A DNA stretch of 64,000 nucleotides from Clostridiaceae bacterium (GCA_902362725.1 CABIXM010000001.1:119215-183214); one strand, 5' to 3'; positions 1 through 8,143 are shown, counted from the stretch's first letter. Program-made: numbers and translations. Notes: generated by a model from the sequence alone, not told the origin.

Positions 1-1
1 G

Positions 2-829
2 CCGGTACGCTCCTGCGATGATGTGGATGAAACCGCCCTCAGTTTTGCAGAGATCAAGGCTCTGTGTGCCGGAGATCCCCGCATCAAGGAGCGCATGGAT
101 TTGGATGTGGAGGTATCCCGCCTGAAGCTGATGAAAGCCGACCACCAGAGCAAGCAATATCGTCTGGAGGACCAGCTGCTCAAATACTTCCCGGAGGAGA
201 TTGAAAAGCACAAGGGCTTTATCAAGGGCTTTGAATCCGATCTGGAGGTTTTGGCAGCGCACCCGCACCCGGAGGACGGTTTTGCTGGTATGGAAATCCG
301 TGGCGATCTGCTGACCGATAAGGAGAACGCCGGCGCAGCCCTTTTGGATGCCTGCAAGGAGGTTAAAACCTCCGATCCGGTGCAGATCGGCAACTACCGG
401 GGGTATGCCATGTCCGTGGAATTTTCCGCTTGGAAACAGGAGTATACGCTCCTGCTGAAAGGACAGATGACCCACCGGGCAACCCTTGGTACAGACCCTC
501 GCGGAAATCTTACCCGTATCGACAATGCCCTTGCTCAGATGCCCCAGCGTCTGGAGTCGGCAAAGGCACAGCTGGATAACCTCTGTCAGCAGCAAGCTGC
601 GGCAAAGGAGGAAGTCGGAAAGCCATTCCTTTATGAAGAAGAACTGAGATGCAAAAACGCCCGTCTGGTGGAGCTGGATACCCTGCTCAACATCGACGGA
701 AAGGGACAGGCACACACCGAGTCTGTTGTTGCCAAAAGTACACGGCCTTCGGTGCTGGATAACCTAAAACGCCCGGTGCAACCCCGCAGTACAGACAAGA
801 AACCAAAACAGCTTGAGGAGGTGCGATAA
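2..829 (+). CDS. C-terminal part of a giant SNF2-type helicase / N6-DNA methylase of the element (5' truncated by window)
   Basis: The frame is open from the first bases of the window and ends in TAA at 827-829, leaving about 275 residues. The visible part has the PVRSxDDVDETALSxAEIKAL style segment followed by a charged, coiled-coil-like region (LKLMKADHQ, LEDQLLKYFPEEIEKHK). This matches my recollection of the tail of the 2000-3000 residue helicase/methylase proteins of Clostridial integrative elements, so the enzymatic domains would lie upstream, outside the window. The RBS of the next gene overlaps its end. In these elements the protein is thought to act on incoming or transferring DNA; no catalytic motif is visible here. 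Confidence 0.7.
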   Translation, partial: PVRSCDDVDETALSFAEIKALCAGDPRIKERMDLDVEVSRLKLMKADHQSKQYRLEDQLLKYFPEEIEKHKGFIKGFESDLEVLAAHPHPEDGFAGMEIRGDLLTDKENAGAALLDACKEVKTSDPVQIGNYRGYAMSVEFSAWKQEYTLLLKGQMTHRATLGTDPRGNLTRIDNALAQMPQRLESAKAQLDNLCQQQAAAKEEVGKPFLYEEELRCKNARLVELDTLLNIDGKGQAHTESVVAKSTRPSVLDNLKRPVQPRSTDKKPKQLEEVR

Positions 830-830
830 C

Positions 831-1649
831 ATGAATACTAACGATCTGAATACAGCCCTTTATGAAAAGATGGCTGCCGAACAGGACAAGTTCCGGGACT
901 GGCTGAAAAGACAGCCCCCGGAAGAAATCCTGCACCACACCTATGAGTACACGGTTCGTGAGGACATTGTGATGGCGATGGAGGAACTGGAGCTGACTGA
1001 TGCCCAGGCTCAGGCACTTTTGGAATCTCCCTCTCCGCTGGCGGATGTGTACCGCTATTTTGAAAAGTTGGAGACCGGTTATATGGATGTGATCCGGGAC
1101 AGCATTGAGAACCGTGCCGATGATGTGTGCAGAGCCAAAGAGGAACTGCGAACAACACCGGTCTATCCCCATTCTGCCGCCTATGCGAGAGAACATGGGG
1201 AGTTGGAGCAGTACCGGGCTTCCAACAATGCAAATCTCCAATGCAAGGAGTCCATTGAAGCGGCGGTGCGGGAACACTTCGACGGAATGTATCTCAGTCA
1301 CGATGCGGCAAAGGGTGTGATCGAGATCTATGGCATGGAGCGTGTGGCTATGGTTCTGGCTAACACCGTCCAGCTTCAGGACTGGGATGGGCGCTACTCC
1401 CGACGCAACAAAGAATGGGCTAAGACCATTCCCAACGATAATCCCGAAACTGTCCGTTGTGGTTATGCCTTAAACAGCCACCCTGCTGTGCTGGATGGCT
1501 TTATTGATCTGGTGCGTGTAGAACAGCAGCGCAGCCGTACTCAGGGAGAAAAACTGCAACCGTCCCGCCCCTCAGTACGGGATAAGCTCAAACAGGAGCT
1601 GCCTGCCCATAAGCCTGCCGCCCCGAAGAAACGGGAGCCGGAGCGATAA
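831..1649 (+). CDS. DUF3848-DUF3849 domain protein
   Basis: 272 residues starting at ATG 831 behind a strong GAGGAGG (814-820), with no gap after the preceding stop. The N-terminal segment (LYEKMAAEQDKFRDWL followed by PPEEIL, about residues 7-35) fits DUF3848. The central segment (VYPHSAAYAREHGELEQYRAS, about residues 115-137) fits DUF3849. The C-terminus is basic and proline-rich. Both domains are known only from Clostridial mobile elements next to mobilization genes, and no biochemical role is established. Its position between the helicase/methylase gene and mobC supports an accessory role in element biology. The family assignment is from memory of the motifs. Confidence 0.7.
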   Translation: MNTNDLNTALYEKMAAEQDKFRDWLKRQPPEEILHHTYEYTVREDIVMAMEELELTDAQAQALLESPSPLADVYRYFEKLETGYMDVIRDSIENRADDVCRAKEELRTTPVYPHSAAYAREHGELEQYRASNNANLQCKESIEAAVREHFDGMYLSHDAAKGVIEIYGMERVAMVLANTVQLQDWDGRYSRRNKEWAKTIPNDNPETVRCGYALNSHPAVLDGFIDLVRVEQQRSRTQGEKLQPSRPSVRDKLKQELPAHKPAAPKKREPER

Positions 1650-1651
1650 CT

Positions 1652-1990
1652 ATGGCAAAGCGTAAGCGGGATATGCAATTAAACTTTAGAGTTTCAGCGG
1701 AGGAGCTTGCTGTGATTGAGCAAAAAATGTCTCAGTTTGGAACCTCCAACCGTGAAGCCTATCTAAGAAAAATGGCGCTGGATGGGTATGTAGTCAAGCT
1801 GGAGCTGCCGGAGTTGAAGGAGCTTGTTTCCCTGATGCGCCGAAGCAGCAACAACTTAAACCAGCTGACCCGTAAAGTGCATGAGACTGGACGGGTTTAT
1901 GATGCTGACTTGGAGGATATATCCCAGCGGCAGGAACAGTTATGGGAGGGCGTAGAGGAAATTCTTACCCAGCTTTCCAAACTTTTATAA
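1652..1990 (+). CDS. mobC: MobC-family relaxosome accessory protein
   Basis: 112 residues. A basic N-terminus (MAKRKRDMQLNFRVS) is followed by a ribbon-helix-helix-like segment with SNREAYLRKMALDGY, then LMRRSSNNLNQLTRKVHETGRVY, the usual MobC signature. MobC proteins bind oriT next to the nick site and help the relaxase melt DNA. It starts two bases after the stop of the DUF3849 gene, so the two are co-translated. The relaxase normally follows immediately; here it is 4 kb away because cargo and an insertion sequence lie between them. Confidence 0.85.
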   Translation: MAKRKRDMQLNFRVSAEELAVIEQKMSQFGTSNREAYLRKMALDGYVVKLELPELKELVSLMRRSSNNLNQLTRKVHETGRVYDADLEDISQRQEQLWEGVEEILTQLSKLL

Positions 1991-2010
1991 CAGGGATAGA
2001 TACTCCATTT

Positions 2011-2062
2011 GCGGAGGGAGGAACGGCATTACTTCGCTGCTCCTCTCTCCGCTTTTTCTTTT
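2011..2062 (+). terminator. Terminator after mobC
   Basis: Arms 2011-2022 (gcggagggagga) and 2041-2052 (tcctctctccgc) pair over 12 positions with one G-U, and a T-rich tract follows from 2053. It ends the mobilization operon before the membrane-protein gene. Confidence 0.7.
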
Positions 2063-2145
2063 TATCGGTATCCTTGTCTTTTGCCTGCCCATGCCGGATA
2101 ATATGATTAGAAAAGATACCAAGAACGCTGCAAGGAGGAAATAAC

Positions 2146-2445
2146 ATGAAGATTTTGAAAGGGCTTTTGATGATTATAACTGCACCGGTCACTTTGGTGC
2201 TGACGCTTTTTGTCTGGCTCTGCACGGGGCTGATCTACATATCCGGTCTGGTGCTTGGTCTGCTCAGCACTGTAATTGCTCTGCTTGGCGTGGCTGTGCT
2301 TATTACCTATTCCCCGCAGAATGGTGTGATTTTGCTGGTTATGGCATTTTTGATTAGCCCGATGGGGCTGCCACTGGCTGCAATCTGGCTACTGGGCAAG
2401 GTGCAGAGTTTGAAATTTGCAATTCAGGAGTTGGTTTATGGATAA
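2146..2445 (+). CDS. Small membrane protein, CD1845-like
   Basis: 99 residues, very hydrophobic, with about three membrane segments (roughly residues 5-30, 33-58 and 60-86). The start ATG 2146 follows AAGGAGG with good spacing. The N-terminus MKILKGLLMIITAPVTLVLTL resembles the CD1845 family that recurs beside mob genes in Clostridial integrative elements. No function is known; inner-membrane location is inferred from hydrophobicity. Confidence 0.55.
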   Translation: MKILKGLLMIITAPVTLVLTLFVWLCTGLIYISGLVLGLLSTVIALLGVAVLITYSPQNGVILLVMAFLISPMGLPLAAIWLLGKVQSLKFAIQELVYG

Positions 2446-2527
2446 AAATACGCAAAACCATAAAAATGCCAGACACCGTCTGTTAAATTTGGGAAAAGGA
2501 ATTTTATATCCACGACTTTACTTTTGA

Positions 2528-2551
2528 ACTAATATTGAATATAATATTAGT
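2528..2551. promoter_or_regulatory. Inverted repeat, candidate AbiEi operator
   Basis: Perfect 9-bp arms ACTAATATT (2528-2536) and AATATTAGT (2543-2551) are separated by 6 bp. The site lies 16 bp before the abiEi start and includes a TATAAT-like box (2541-2546), so protein binding here would block transcription. AbiEi proteins of studied systems repress their own operon by binding inverted repeats; that this is the site is inference. Confidence 0.6.
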
Positions 2552-2566
2552 ACGAAAGGAAGTGAC

Positions 2567-3163
2567 ATGATGGGACAATTTGAACAGCTGGATCAGATGC
2601 TAACAGCACAAGAAGGAATGCTGCGAACATCGCAGGTCGTATCTTCGGGAATTTCAAAGCCGGTATTTTATGATTATGTGCGTTCACGAGATTTGGATAG
2701 AGTCGCACATGGGATTTATCTGTCCAAAGATTCCTGGGTGGATGCCATGTATCTGCTTCATTTGCGATTTGAACAAGCAGTATTTTCACATGAAACAGCT
2801 TTATTTTTTCACGATCTGACAGACCGTGAACCAATAGAATATACAGTTACGGTCAAAACTGGATGCAATCCAAGCAAAATGAAAGCAGAAGGCATTCAAG
2901 TTTTTACGATTAAAGCAGACTTACATGATGTAGGACTTACAACAGCGAAAACTCCGTTCGGGCATACTGTGCCGGTTTATGATATGGAGCGAACGATCTG
3001 TGATTTGCTCAGAAGCCGTAGCAGAATTGAAATTCAGACCTTTCAGGGAGCACTGAAAGCGTATGCCCGTAGAAAAGATAAGAACCTGCGAGCTTTAATG
3101 CAATATGCTGGGATGTTCAAGGTGGAAAAAATTTTACGACAGTATTTGGAGGTACTTTTATGA
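2567..3163 (+). CDS. abiEi: AbiEi-family type IV antitoxin / autorepressor
   Basis: 198 residues. The N-terminal winged-helix segment (residues about 15-60, with ISKPVFYDYVRSRDLDRVAHGIYLSKDSW) is typical of AbiEi antitoxins, followed by the conserved VFSHETALFFHDLTDR block and a C-terminal antitoxin domain. In the family the protein both neutralises the AbiEii nucleotidyltransferase, without direct contact, and represses the operon. The start ATG 2567 is preceded by AAAGGA, and an inverted repeat sits just upstream. The stop overlaps the abiEii start as ATGA, so expression is coupled. The gene is clearly more AT-rich than mobC and the relaxase, consistent with separate acquisition. Confidence 0.9.
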   Translation: MMGQFEQLDQMLTAQEGMLRTSQVVSSGISKPVFYDYVRSRDLDRVAHGIYLSKDSWVDAMYLLHLRFEQAVFSHETALFFHDLTDREPIEYTVTVKTGCNPSKMKAEGIQVFTIKADLHDVGLTTAKTPFGHTVPVYDMERTICDLLRSRSRIEIQTFQGALKAYARRKDKNLRALMQYAGMFKVEKILRQYLEVLL

Positions 3164-4014
3164 TAAAAACAGCAAGGCAGCTTAAAGATTTAATACGAAA
3201 CCTTTCCAGAGAAAAATCCGCAGATGCTCAGATTTTAATGAGGAACTACATGATGGAGCGTTTTTTGGAGCGTATTTCTCTTTCTGAGTATCGTGATAAG
3301 TTTATCTTGAAGGGTGGTATGTTGGTAGCGGCTATGGTTGGATTGGATGCCCGCTCTACGATGGATTTGGATGCAACCATAAAAGGAGCTAATGTTAATG
3401 TGGAGGATATTGAGAATCTAATTTCATCAATCGTAACTGTTCCGATTGATGATGGTGTTAAATTTCAGCTGAAAAGTATTTCGGAGATTATGGATGAAGC
3501 AGAGTATCCGGGGATTCGTGTCAGCATGAGTACAACATTCGATGGTGTAGTGACCCCTTTGAAAATTGATATTTCTACGGGAGATGCAATCACTCCAAGA
3601 GAGGTTCGGTATTCATTCAAACTTATGCTGGAAGATCGCTCCATTGATATTTGGGCTTATAATTTAGAAACTGTGCTGGCAGAAAAACTGGAAACCATTA
3701 TTACCAGAACCACAACCAATACCCGCATGAGAGATTTCTACGATATTTACATTTTAGAACAGCTGCATGGAACCACGCTGAACCCGAAAATTTTACATGA
3801 TGCGCTTCTGGCAACTGCTCATAAACGGGGATCGGAGAAGTATCTTAACCAGGCTGAAGAAGTTTTTGACGAAGTGGAAAATGATTCGGTTATGCAAAAA
3901 CTTTGGGAGGCATACCGTAAAAAGTTTTCTTATGCTTCTGATTTGGAATGGGATGTGATTATGAAAGCAATTCGCAGGTTATATGTTCTTTGCGAGAAGG
4001 GCATCAGCTTATGA
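3160..4014 (+). CDS. abiEii: AbiEii/AbiGii nucleotidyltransferase toxin
   Basis: 284 residues. The nucleotidyltransferase signature is visible as KGGMLVAAMVG with STMDLDAT (about residues 48-70, GG then DxD) plus the third acidic strand LKIDISTGD near residue 132 and LAEKLETI near 175. Family members abort phage infection; characterised relatives modify tRNA 3' ends. The start overlaps the abiEi stop by 4 bp and the stop overlaps the next ATG by 4 bp, so three genes form one translationally coupled operon. Length is usual for the family and no key residue appears missing. Confidence 0.9.
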   Translation: MIKTARQLKDLIRNLSREKSADAQILMRNYMMERFLERISLSEYRDKFILKGGMLVAAMVGLDARSTMDLDATIKGANVNVEDIENLISSIVTVPIDDGVKFQLKSISEIMDEAEYPGIRVSMSTTFDGVVTPLKIDISTGDAITPREVRYSFKLMLEDRSIDIWAYNLETVLAEKLETIITRTTTNTRMRDFYDIYILEQLHGTTLNPKILHDALLATAHKRGSEKYLNQAEEVFDEVENDSVMQKLWEAYRKKFSYASDLEWDVIMKAIRRLYVLCEKGISL

Positions 4015-4337
4015 AAAAGCATGGACACTATTGTAAAGTTTGTGGTGAATACAAAGCCAACGAAAAATTTTCAGGCAAAGGTCATGCATCCCACATTTGT
4101 AAATCCTGTGCTTCGCTACCAGCAGAAACGCAGGCTGAACTGATGACACTGAATCGTCTTTTGAATCTTCCATGGAGGCTATCGAAAGAGCAGTTGTCCT
4201 GGCTGAAAAATCGACTAAAGGATAGGCGGCCTGATGTCCGTGCATTGGCGCAAGAGCAATATGAAATGAGATTTCCACCAAGACACTTAGAAGATGATGA
4301 GTTCAATTTTTTCGATGAAGAAAGTTTTATAGAATAG
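4011..4337 (+). CDS. Cysteine-rich small protein coupled to AbiEii (unknown function)
   Basis: 108 residues from ATG 4011, which overlaps the abiEii stop (ATGA). The N-terminus has two CxxC pairs about 20 residues apart (YCKVCGEYKANEKF and HICKSC, about residues 8-34), which suggests a zinc knuckle like those seen in HNH or zinc-ribbon proteins. The rest is charged and helical with an acidic end (DDEFNFFDEESF). I do not recognise a named family. The coupling makes a third component of this AbiE module plausible. A 24-bp palindromic sequence and the insertion sequence start directly after the stop. Confidence 0.65.
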   Translation: MKKHGHYCKVCGEYKANEKFSGKGHASHICKSCASLPAETQAELMTLNRLLNLPWRLSKEQLSWLKNRLKDRRPDVRALAQEQYEMRFPPRHLEDDEFNFFDEESFIE

Positions 4338-4341
4338 TGAA

Positions 4342-4365
4342 AGCGGTCTGCTATGGCAGGCCGTT
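4342..4365. repeat. Target-site duplication, left copy
   Basis: These 24 bp are repeated exactly at 6021-6044, flanking the insertion sequence. The duplicated sequence is itself an imperfect palindrome (cggtctgc / ggcaggccg arms), so the element appears to have targeted a hairpin. Confidence 0.85.
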
Positions 4366-6020
4366 CAGACTGTAGACAAAGCTCCTTCCTGTGAGGGAGC
4401 TTTTCTTGTGTCATGACTGCAAAAATTATGTACTTACAAGCATATAAGAAGTAGTGAAAATGCCGTATTTACGGGACTTTTCACTACTTTTTTGGTATAA
4501 TGAAAGTATCAAAATAAAGGCGGTGTTTCCTATGATGACACAGAATGCAGATAAGAAAAGAGAACAGATTCAGATGTTCTGCATGGATGACCTTGTTCCG
4601 CAGGATCATCTGCTGCGCCTGATTGACCAGGCAATCGACTGGAGTTTTATCTATGATCTTGTGATCGATAAATACAGTGCAGACAATGGCCGCCCCAGCA
4701 TGGATCCGGTCATGCTCATTAAAATTCCATTCATCCAGTATCTGTACGGCATCCGAAGCATGCGCCAGACAGTAAAAGAAATCGAAGTCAATGTCGCATA
4801 CCGATGGTTCCTCGGTCTGGAAATGATGGACAAGGTTCCCCATTTCTCTACGTTTGGAAAGAATTATACCAGACGCTTTAAGAATACTGATCTTTTTGAA
4901 CAGATCTTTTCCCGTATCCTGCAGGAATGCTATAAATACAGACTGATTGATCCTTCCGAGGTCTTCGTGGATGCCACCCATGTAAAAGCACGGGCAAACA
5001 GCAAAAAGATGCGGAAACGGATTGCAGATGAGGAAGCACTGTTCTTCGAAGAGCAGTTAAAGAAGGAAATCAATGAAGACCGGGAAGCGCATGGGAAAAA
5101 GCCTCTGAAAGAAAAGAAGGAAGATCCCAAAGATCCCCCCTCCTGTGGTGGCAGCTCTGATGGAAAAGAAGAAAAAACGGTCAAGGAAAGTACAACGGAT
5201 CCGGAAAGCGGATGGTTCCGAAAGGGTGAACATAAAAATGTTTTTGCGTATTCCGTGCAGACAGCCTGTGACAAAAACGGATGGATTCTGGGTTATAGTG
5301 TAAATCCCGGCAACCAGCATGACAGCCGGACATTTAAATCCCTGTATGATAAGATAAAAGACATTGGCATTCAGACACTGGTAGCCGATGCAGGATACAA
5401 AACACCAGCGATAGCAAAGTTACTTCTGGATGATGGTATCACACCGCTTCTGCCGTATAAACGCCCCATGACCAAAGATGGTTTTTTCAAAAAAACCGAG
5501 TATGTGTATGATGAATATTTTGACTGCTATGTATGCCCGAACGATCAGGTGTTGGCTTATCATACGACGAACCGTTCCGGATACCGGGAATACAAGAGCT
5601 GCGGAATCGTCTGTGAAGGATGTCCATATCTGAAGCAGTGCACAGAAAGCAGGGATCATGTGAAGGTAGTGACCCGGCATATCTGGGAGCCGTACATGGA
5701 AAAGTGTGAGGATATCCGGCATACGATTGGGATGAAGGAAGTGTATGCGCAACGGAAAGAGACCGTAGAGCGCCTCTTCGGAACAGCAAAAGAAAACCAC
5801 GGATTACGCTATACACAGATGATAGGAAAAGCCCGGATGGAAATGAAAGTCGGGCTTACGTTTGCCTGCATGAATCTGAAAAAACTGGCAAAGATGATAG
5901 CCAGGAAGGGAAAAAGGGGAACCCAAAAGTGTTTATTATTGATCAAGTACACACTTTTTGAACCCAAAACAAGAAAAACGCTTCTGGAGTGCTGACCAAA
6001 AGCGTTTTGTCTACAGTCTG
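4366..6020 (+). mobile_element. IS1182-family insertion sequence, 1655 bp
   Basis: The ends carry inverted repeats: 15 bp cagactgtagacaaa at 4366-4380 and its complement at 6006-6020. A 24-bp direct repeat flanks them. One transposase gene fills the element. Ahead of the transposase lies a perfect 11-bp inverted repeat (agtagtgaaaa / ttttcactact, about 4450-4488) around a smaller inner hairpin, probably limiting read-in transcription. Everything is intact, which suggests recent insertion. IS1182 members are known for variable, sometimes long, target duplications and for landing in hairpins. Confidence 0.9.
4532..5995 (+). CDS. IS1182-family DDE transposase
   Basis: 487 residues from ATG 4532 (RBS AAAGGCGG at 4516-4523); an upstream in-frame ATG at 4454 lies inside the hairpin region and is unlikely. 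The N-terminal DUF772-type domain (PSMDPVMLIKIPFIQYLYGIRSMRQ) is followed by a DDE core: D near residue 147 in FVDATHVKARAN, D near 286 in LVADAGYKT, and E near 413 in KETVERLFGTAKENHG. A zinc-like CGIVCEGCPYLKQC motif sits near residue 365. No frameshift or stop is visible, so it should be active. Confidence 0.95.
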   Translation: MMTQNADKKREQIQMFCMDDLVPQDHLLRLIDQAIDWSFIYDLVIDKYSADNGRPSMDPVMLIKIPFIQYLYGIRSMRQTVKEIEVNVAYRWFLGLEMMDKVPHFSTFGKNYTRRFKNTDLFEQIFSRILQECYKYRLIDPSEVFVDATHVKARANSKKMRKRIADEEALFFEEQLKKEINEDREAHGKKPLKEKKEDPKDPPSCGGSSDGKEEKTVKESTTDPESGWFRKGEHKNVFAYSVQTACDKNGWILGYSVNPGNQHDSRTFKSLYDKIKDIGIQTLVADAGYKTPAIAKLLLDDGITPLLPYKRPMTKDGFFKKTEYVYDEYFDCYVCPNDQVLAYHTTNRSGYREYKSCGIVCEGCPYLKQCTESRDHVKVVTRHIWEPYMEKCEDIRHTIGMKEVYAQRKETVERLFGTAKENHGLRYTQMIGKARMEMKVGLTFACMNLKKLAKMIARKGKRGTQKCLLLIKYTLFEPKTRKTLLEC

Positions 6021-6044
6021 AGCGGTCTGCTATGGCAGGCCGTT
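6021..6044. repeat. Target-site duplication, right copy
   Basis: Exact copy of 4342-4365. It lies 27 bp before the relaxase start, so the insertion sits in the relaxase 5' region without touching the gene or its RBS. Confidence 0.85.
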
Positions 6045-6070
6045 TTCTTTTCGGGAAGGAGGTCTGACCT

Positions 6071-7483
6071 ATGGCAACCACGAGAATCATGCCGCTTCAT
6101 GTCGGCAAGGGCCGCACAGAAAGTCGGGCGATCAGTGACATCATCGACTATGTGGCCAACCCAAAGAAAACAGATGACGGCAGACTCATTACCGGCTATG
6201 CGTGTGACAGCCGGACTGTGGATGCGGAGTTCCTTCTGGCAAAGCGGCAGTACATTGCCGCTACCGGACGAGTGCGCGGCGCGGATGATGTGATCGCCTA
6301 TCATGTGCGCCAGTCGTTCCGCCCCGGTGAGATCACTCCGGAAGAAGCGAACCGGCTGGGTGTGGAATTTGCCAAGCGTTTTACCAAGGGCAATCATGCC
6401 TTTGTGGTCTGCACTCATATAGACAAATCGCACATTCATAATCACATTATCTGGTCATCGGTCAGCTTAGAATATGACCGGAAATTCCGAAACTTTTGGG
6501 GCAGCACCAAGGCAGTCCGACAGTTAAGTGACACCATCTGCATCGAAAACGGACTGTCCATTGTGGAGAATCCGAAACCTCACGGAAAGAGCTATAACAA
6601 ATGGCTGGGCGATCAGGCAAAGCCCTCTCACCGAGAGCTGCTGCGTGTAGCGATTGACAACGCATTATCACAAAGTCCTGCTAATTTTGAGGAGCTGCTG
6701 AGGCTGCTGCAAGAGTCCGGCTGTGAGGTATCAAAGCGCGGGAAATCGTATCGCCTGAAGCTCCCCGGTTGGGAGAAAGCCGCCCGAATGGACAGCCTGG
6801 GCGAAGGATATGGATTAGATGATTTGCAGGCGGTTCTCTCCGGGAAGAAAGCGCATACCCCACGAAAGAAAATAGTTACACAGGCAGAGACGCAGAAGGT
6901 CAATCTGCTGGTGGACATTCAGGCAAAATTGCAGGCAGGAAAAGGTGCTGGCTATGCGCGATGGGCTAAAGTTTTCAATCTGAAGCAAATGGCGCAGACC
7001 ATGAACTACCTATCAGAGCATAACCTGCTGGAGTATGCGGTTTTGGAAGAAAAGGCTGCGGCTGCCACGGCACATCACAATGAGCTTTCGGCACAGATCA
7101 AAGCAGCTGAAAAGCGCATGGCAGAGATTGCTGTTCTGCGTACTCACATCGTAAATTATGCCAAGACCCGTGAGGTCTATGTGGACTACCGCAAGGCCGG
7201 CTACTCTAAGAAATTCCGGGAGGAACATGAGGAAGAAATTCTGCTCCACCAGGCTGCTAAGAATGCCTTTGATGAGATGGGCGTCAAGAAGCTGCCCAAG
7301 GTCAAAGAGTTGCAGACGGAGTACGCGAAATTGCTGGAAGAAAAGAAAAAGACCTATGCCGAGTACCGGCGTTCCCGTGAAGAAATGCGGGAGCTTTTAA
7401 CGGCAAAGGCTAATGTAGACCGAGTGCTGAAAATGGAGGTAGAACAGGATGTTGAAAAAGAAAAAGACCACGGCCAGCGGTAA
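6071..7483 (+). CDS. MobP/MobA-type relaxase
   Basis: 470 residues. An N-terminal motif (ISDIIDYVANPKKT) is followed by the HUH metal-binding motif in CTHIDKSHIHNHIIW (about residues 113-127), which defines MOBP relaxases that nick oriT and covalently guide the transferred strand. The C-terminal half is a long coiled coil rich in E and K. RBS GGAAGGAGG precedes ATG 6071. The gene is normally next to mobC, but here the abiE operon and an insertion sequence separate them. The promoter supplying the relaxase may therefore have been cut off, and read-through from the insertion sequence could replace it. Confidence 0.92.
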   Translation: MATTRIMPLHVGKGRTESRAISDIIDYVANPKKTDDGRLITGYACDSRTVDAEFLLAKRQYIAATGRVRGADDVIAYHVRQSFRPGEITPEEANRLGVEFAKRFTKGNHAFVVCTHIDKSHIHNHIIWSSVSLEYDRKFRNFWGSTKAVRQLSDTICIENGLSIVENPKPHGKSYNKWLGDQAKPSHRELLRVAIDNALSQSPANFEELLRLLQESGCEVSKRGKSYRLKLPGWEKAARMDSLGEGYGLDDLQAVLSGKKAHTPRKKIVTQAETQKVNLLVDIQAKLQAGKGAGYARWAKVFNLKQMAQTMNYLSEHNLLEYAVLEEKAAAATAHHNELSAQIKAAEKRMAEIAVLRTHIVNYAKTREVYVDYRKAGYSKKFREEHEEEILLHQAAKNAFDEMGVKKLPKVKELQTEYAKLLEEKKKTYAEYRRSREEMRELLTAKANVDRVLKMEVEQDVEKEKDHGQR

Positions 7484-7635
7484 GCTGGTCCTGGTCAAAA
7501 GCGTTCGCAGAACGCGCAGCCACAGAATGAAATTCTGTGTTCAAAGGGGCTTGGGGGCGCTGCCCTCAACAAGCAGCTTGTGGCGAAATGGATAGCCACA
7601 AGCATTGCTTGCCACAATATGCTGCGCATAAAATG
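7484..7635 (+). other. Hairpin-rich non-coding stretch after the relaxase
   Basis: No gene is apparent. Three successive perfect hairpins are visible: 7501-7506/7510-7515 (6 bp, 3-nt loop), 7521-7528/7532-7539 (8 bp, 3-nt loop) and 7576-7584/7595-7603 (9 bp, 10-nt loop). A G-rich run lies between the second and third. Candidates are an oriT, a structured RNA or a composite terminator; the sequence alone does not decide. Confidence 0.5.
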
Positions 7636-7679
7636 AAAAACTAACGACGGGACGCTTACTGCCTCCTATCGTTAGTTTT
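7636..7679 (-). terminator. Terminator between relaxase and XRE genes
   Basis: Arms aaaaactaacga (7636-7647) and tcgttagtttt (7669-7679) pair over about 11 bp. Read on the minus strand it overlaps the stop codon of the XRE gene and is followed by a T-rich stretch. It may work in both directions. Confidence 0.65.
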
Positions 7680-7986
7680 CTGTGTTTAAGCGACTTATAA
7701 AACCAATCAGCATAATCAAATCGTCATCTGACATCTTTCTCATTCCGTCCAAAGCCTTCTTGATAAGCTGAGGGTTATTTTCCTGTGCATCAAAAAATTG
7801 AAGCGGTGTGATTTCAAAATACTCACAGATGTTGAGGAACTGCTTCATAGACGGCATAGAACGCCCAGAGGAAATCGCCTGAATATAGCTTCTGTTCTGC
7901 CCTAACTCCATGCTCATCTGATATTCTGAAACACCTTTTTTCAATCGCAATTCTGTGATCCGATTGCGGATAAATTCTTCGTCCAT
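7672..7986 (-). CDS. XRE-family HTH repressor
   Basis: 104 residues from ATG at 7986 (RBS GAGAGGTGA); an upstream in-frame start at 8025 has no RBS. The helix-turn-helix spans about residues 8-60, with LRLKKGVSEYQMSMELGQNRSYIQAISSGRSMPS then FLNICEYFEITPLQFF. The C-terminal part (MRKMSDDDLIMLIGFISRL) is short and probably mediates dimerisation. It is transcribed divergently from the SLOG gene, across a palindrome that covers a strong promoter, so it probably controls that promoter. Confidence 0.85.
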   Translation of the reverse strand: MDEEFIRNRITELRLKKGVSEYQMSMELGQNRSYIQAISSGRSMPSMKQFLNICEYFEITPLQFFDAQENNPQLIKKALDGMRKMSDDDLIMLIGFISRLNTEN

Positions 7987-8028
7987 ACGCTCACCTCTCT
8001 GCACTTTTAGCATAGCAGAAAGCAATTC

Positions 8029-8057
8029 TTGATACTTCGTATGTATTGTGTTATAAT
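8029..8057 (+). promoter_or_regulatory. Strong SigA-type promoter toward the SLOG gene
   Basis: TTGATA at 8029-8034 and TATAAT at 8052-8057 are separated by exactly 17 bp. It points to the broken SLOG gene at 8144 and possibly the downstream island. Confidence 0.7.
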
Positions 8058-8069
8058 TTTATAATACAA
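8046..8069. promoter_or_regulatory. Palindrome over the -10 box, candidate XRE operator
   Basis: Arms TTGTGTTATAA (8046-8056) and TTATAATACAA (8059-8069) match at 10 of 11 positions around a 2-bp centre. The palindrome covers the -10 element of the divergent promoter, as expected for repression by the neighbouring XRE protein. Confidence 0.55.
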
Positions 8070-8143
8070 CCTTTATACGCATTATTATTTGCGTTATTTT
8101 TGCTTTATATGCGTAATCAAGGCAGTTATCAAGGGTGATTTAT

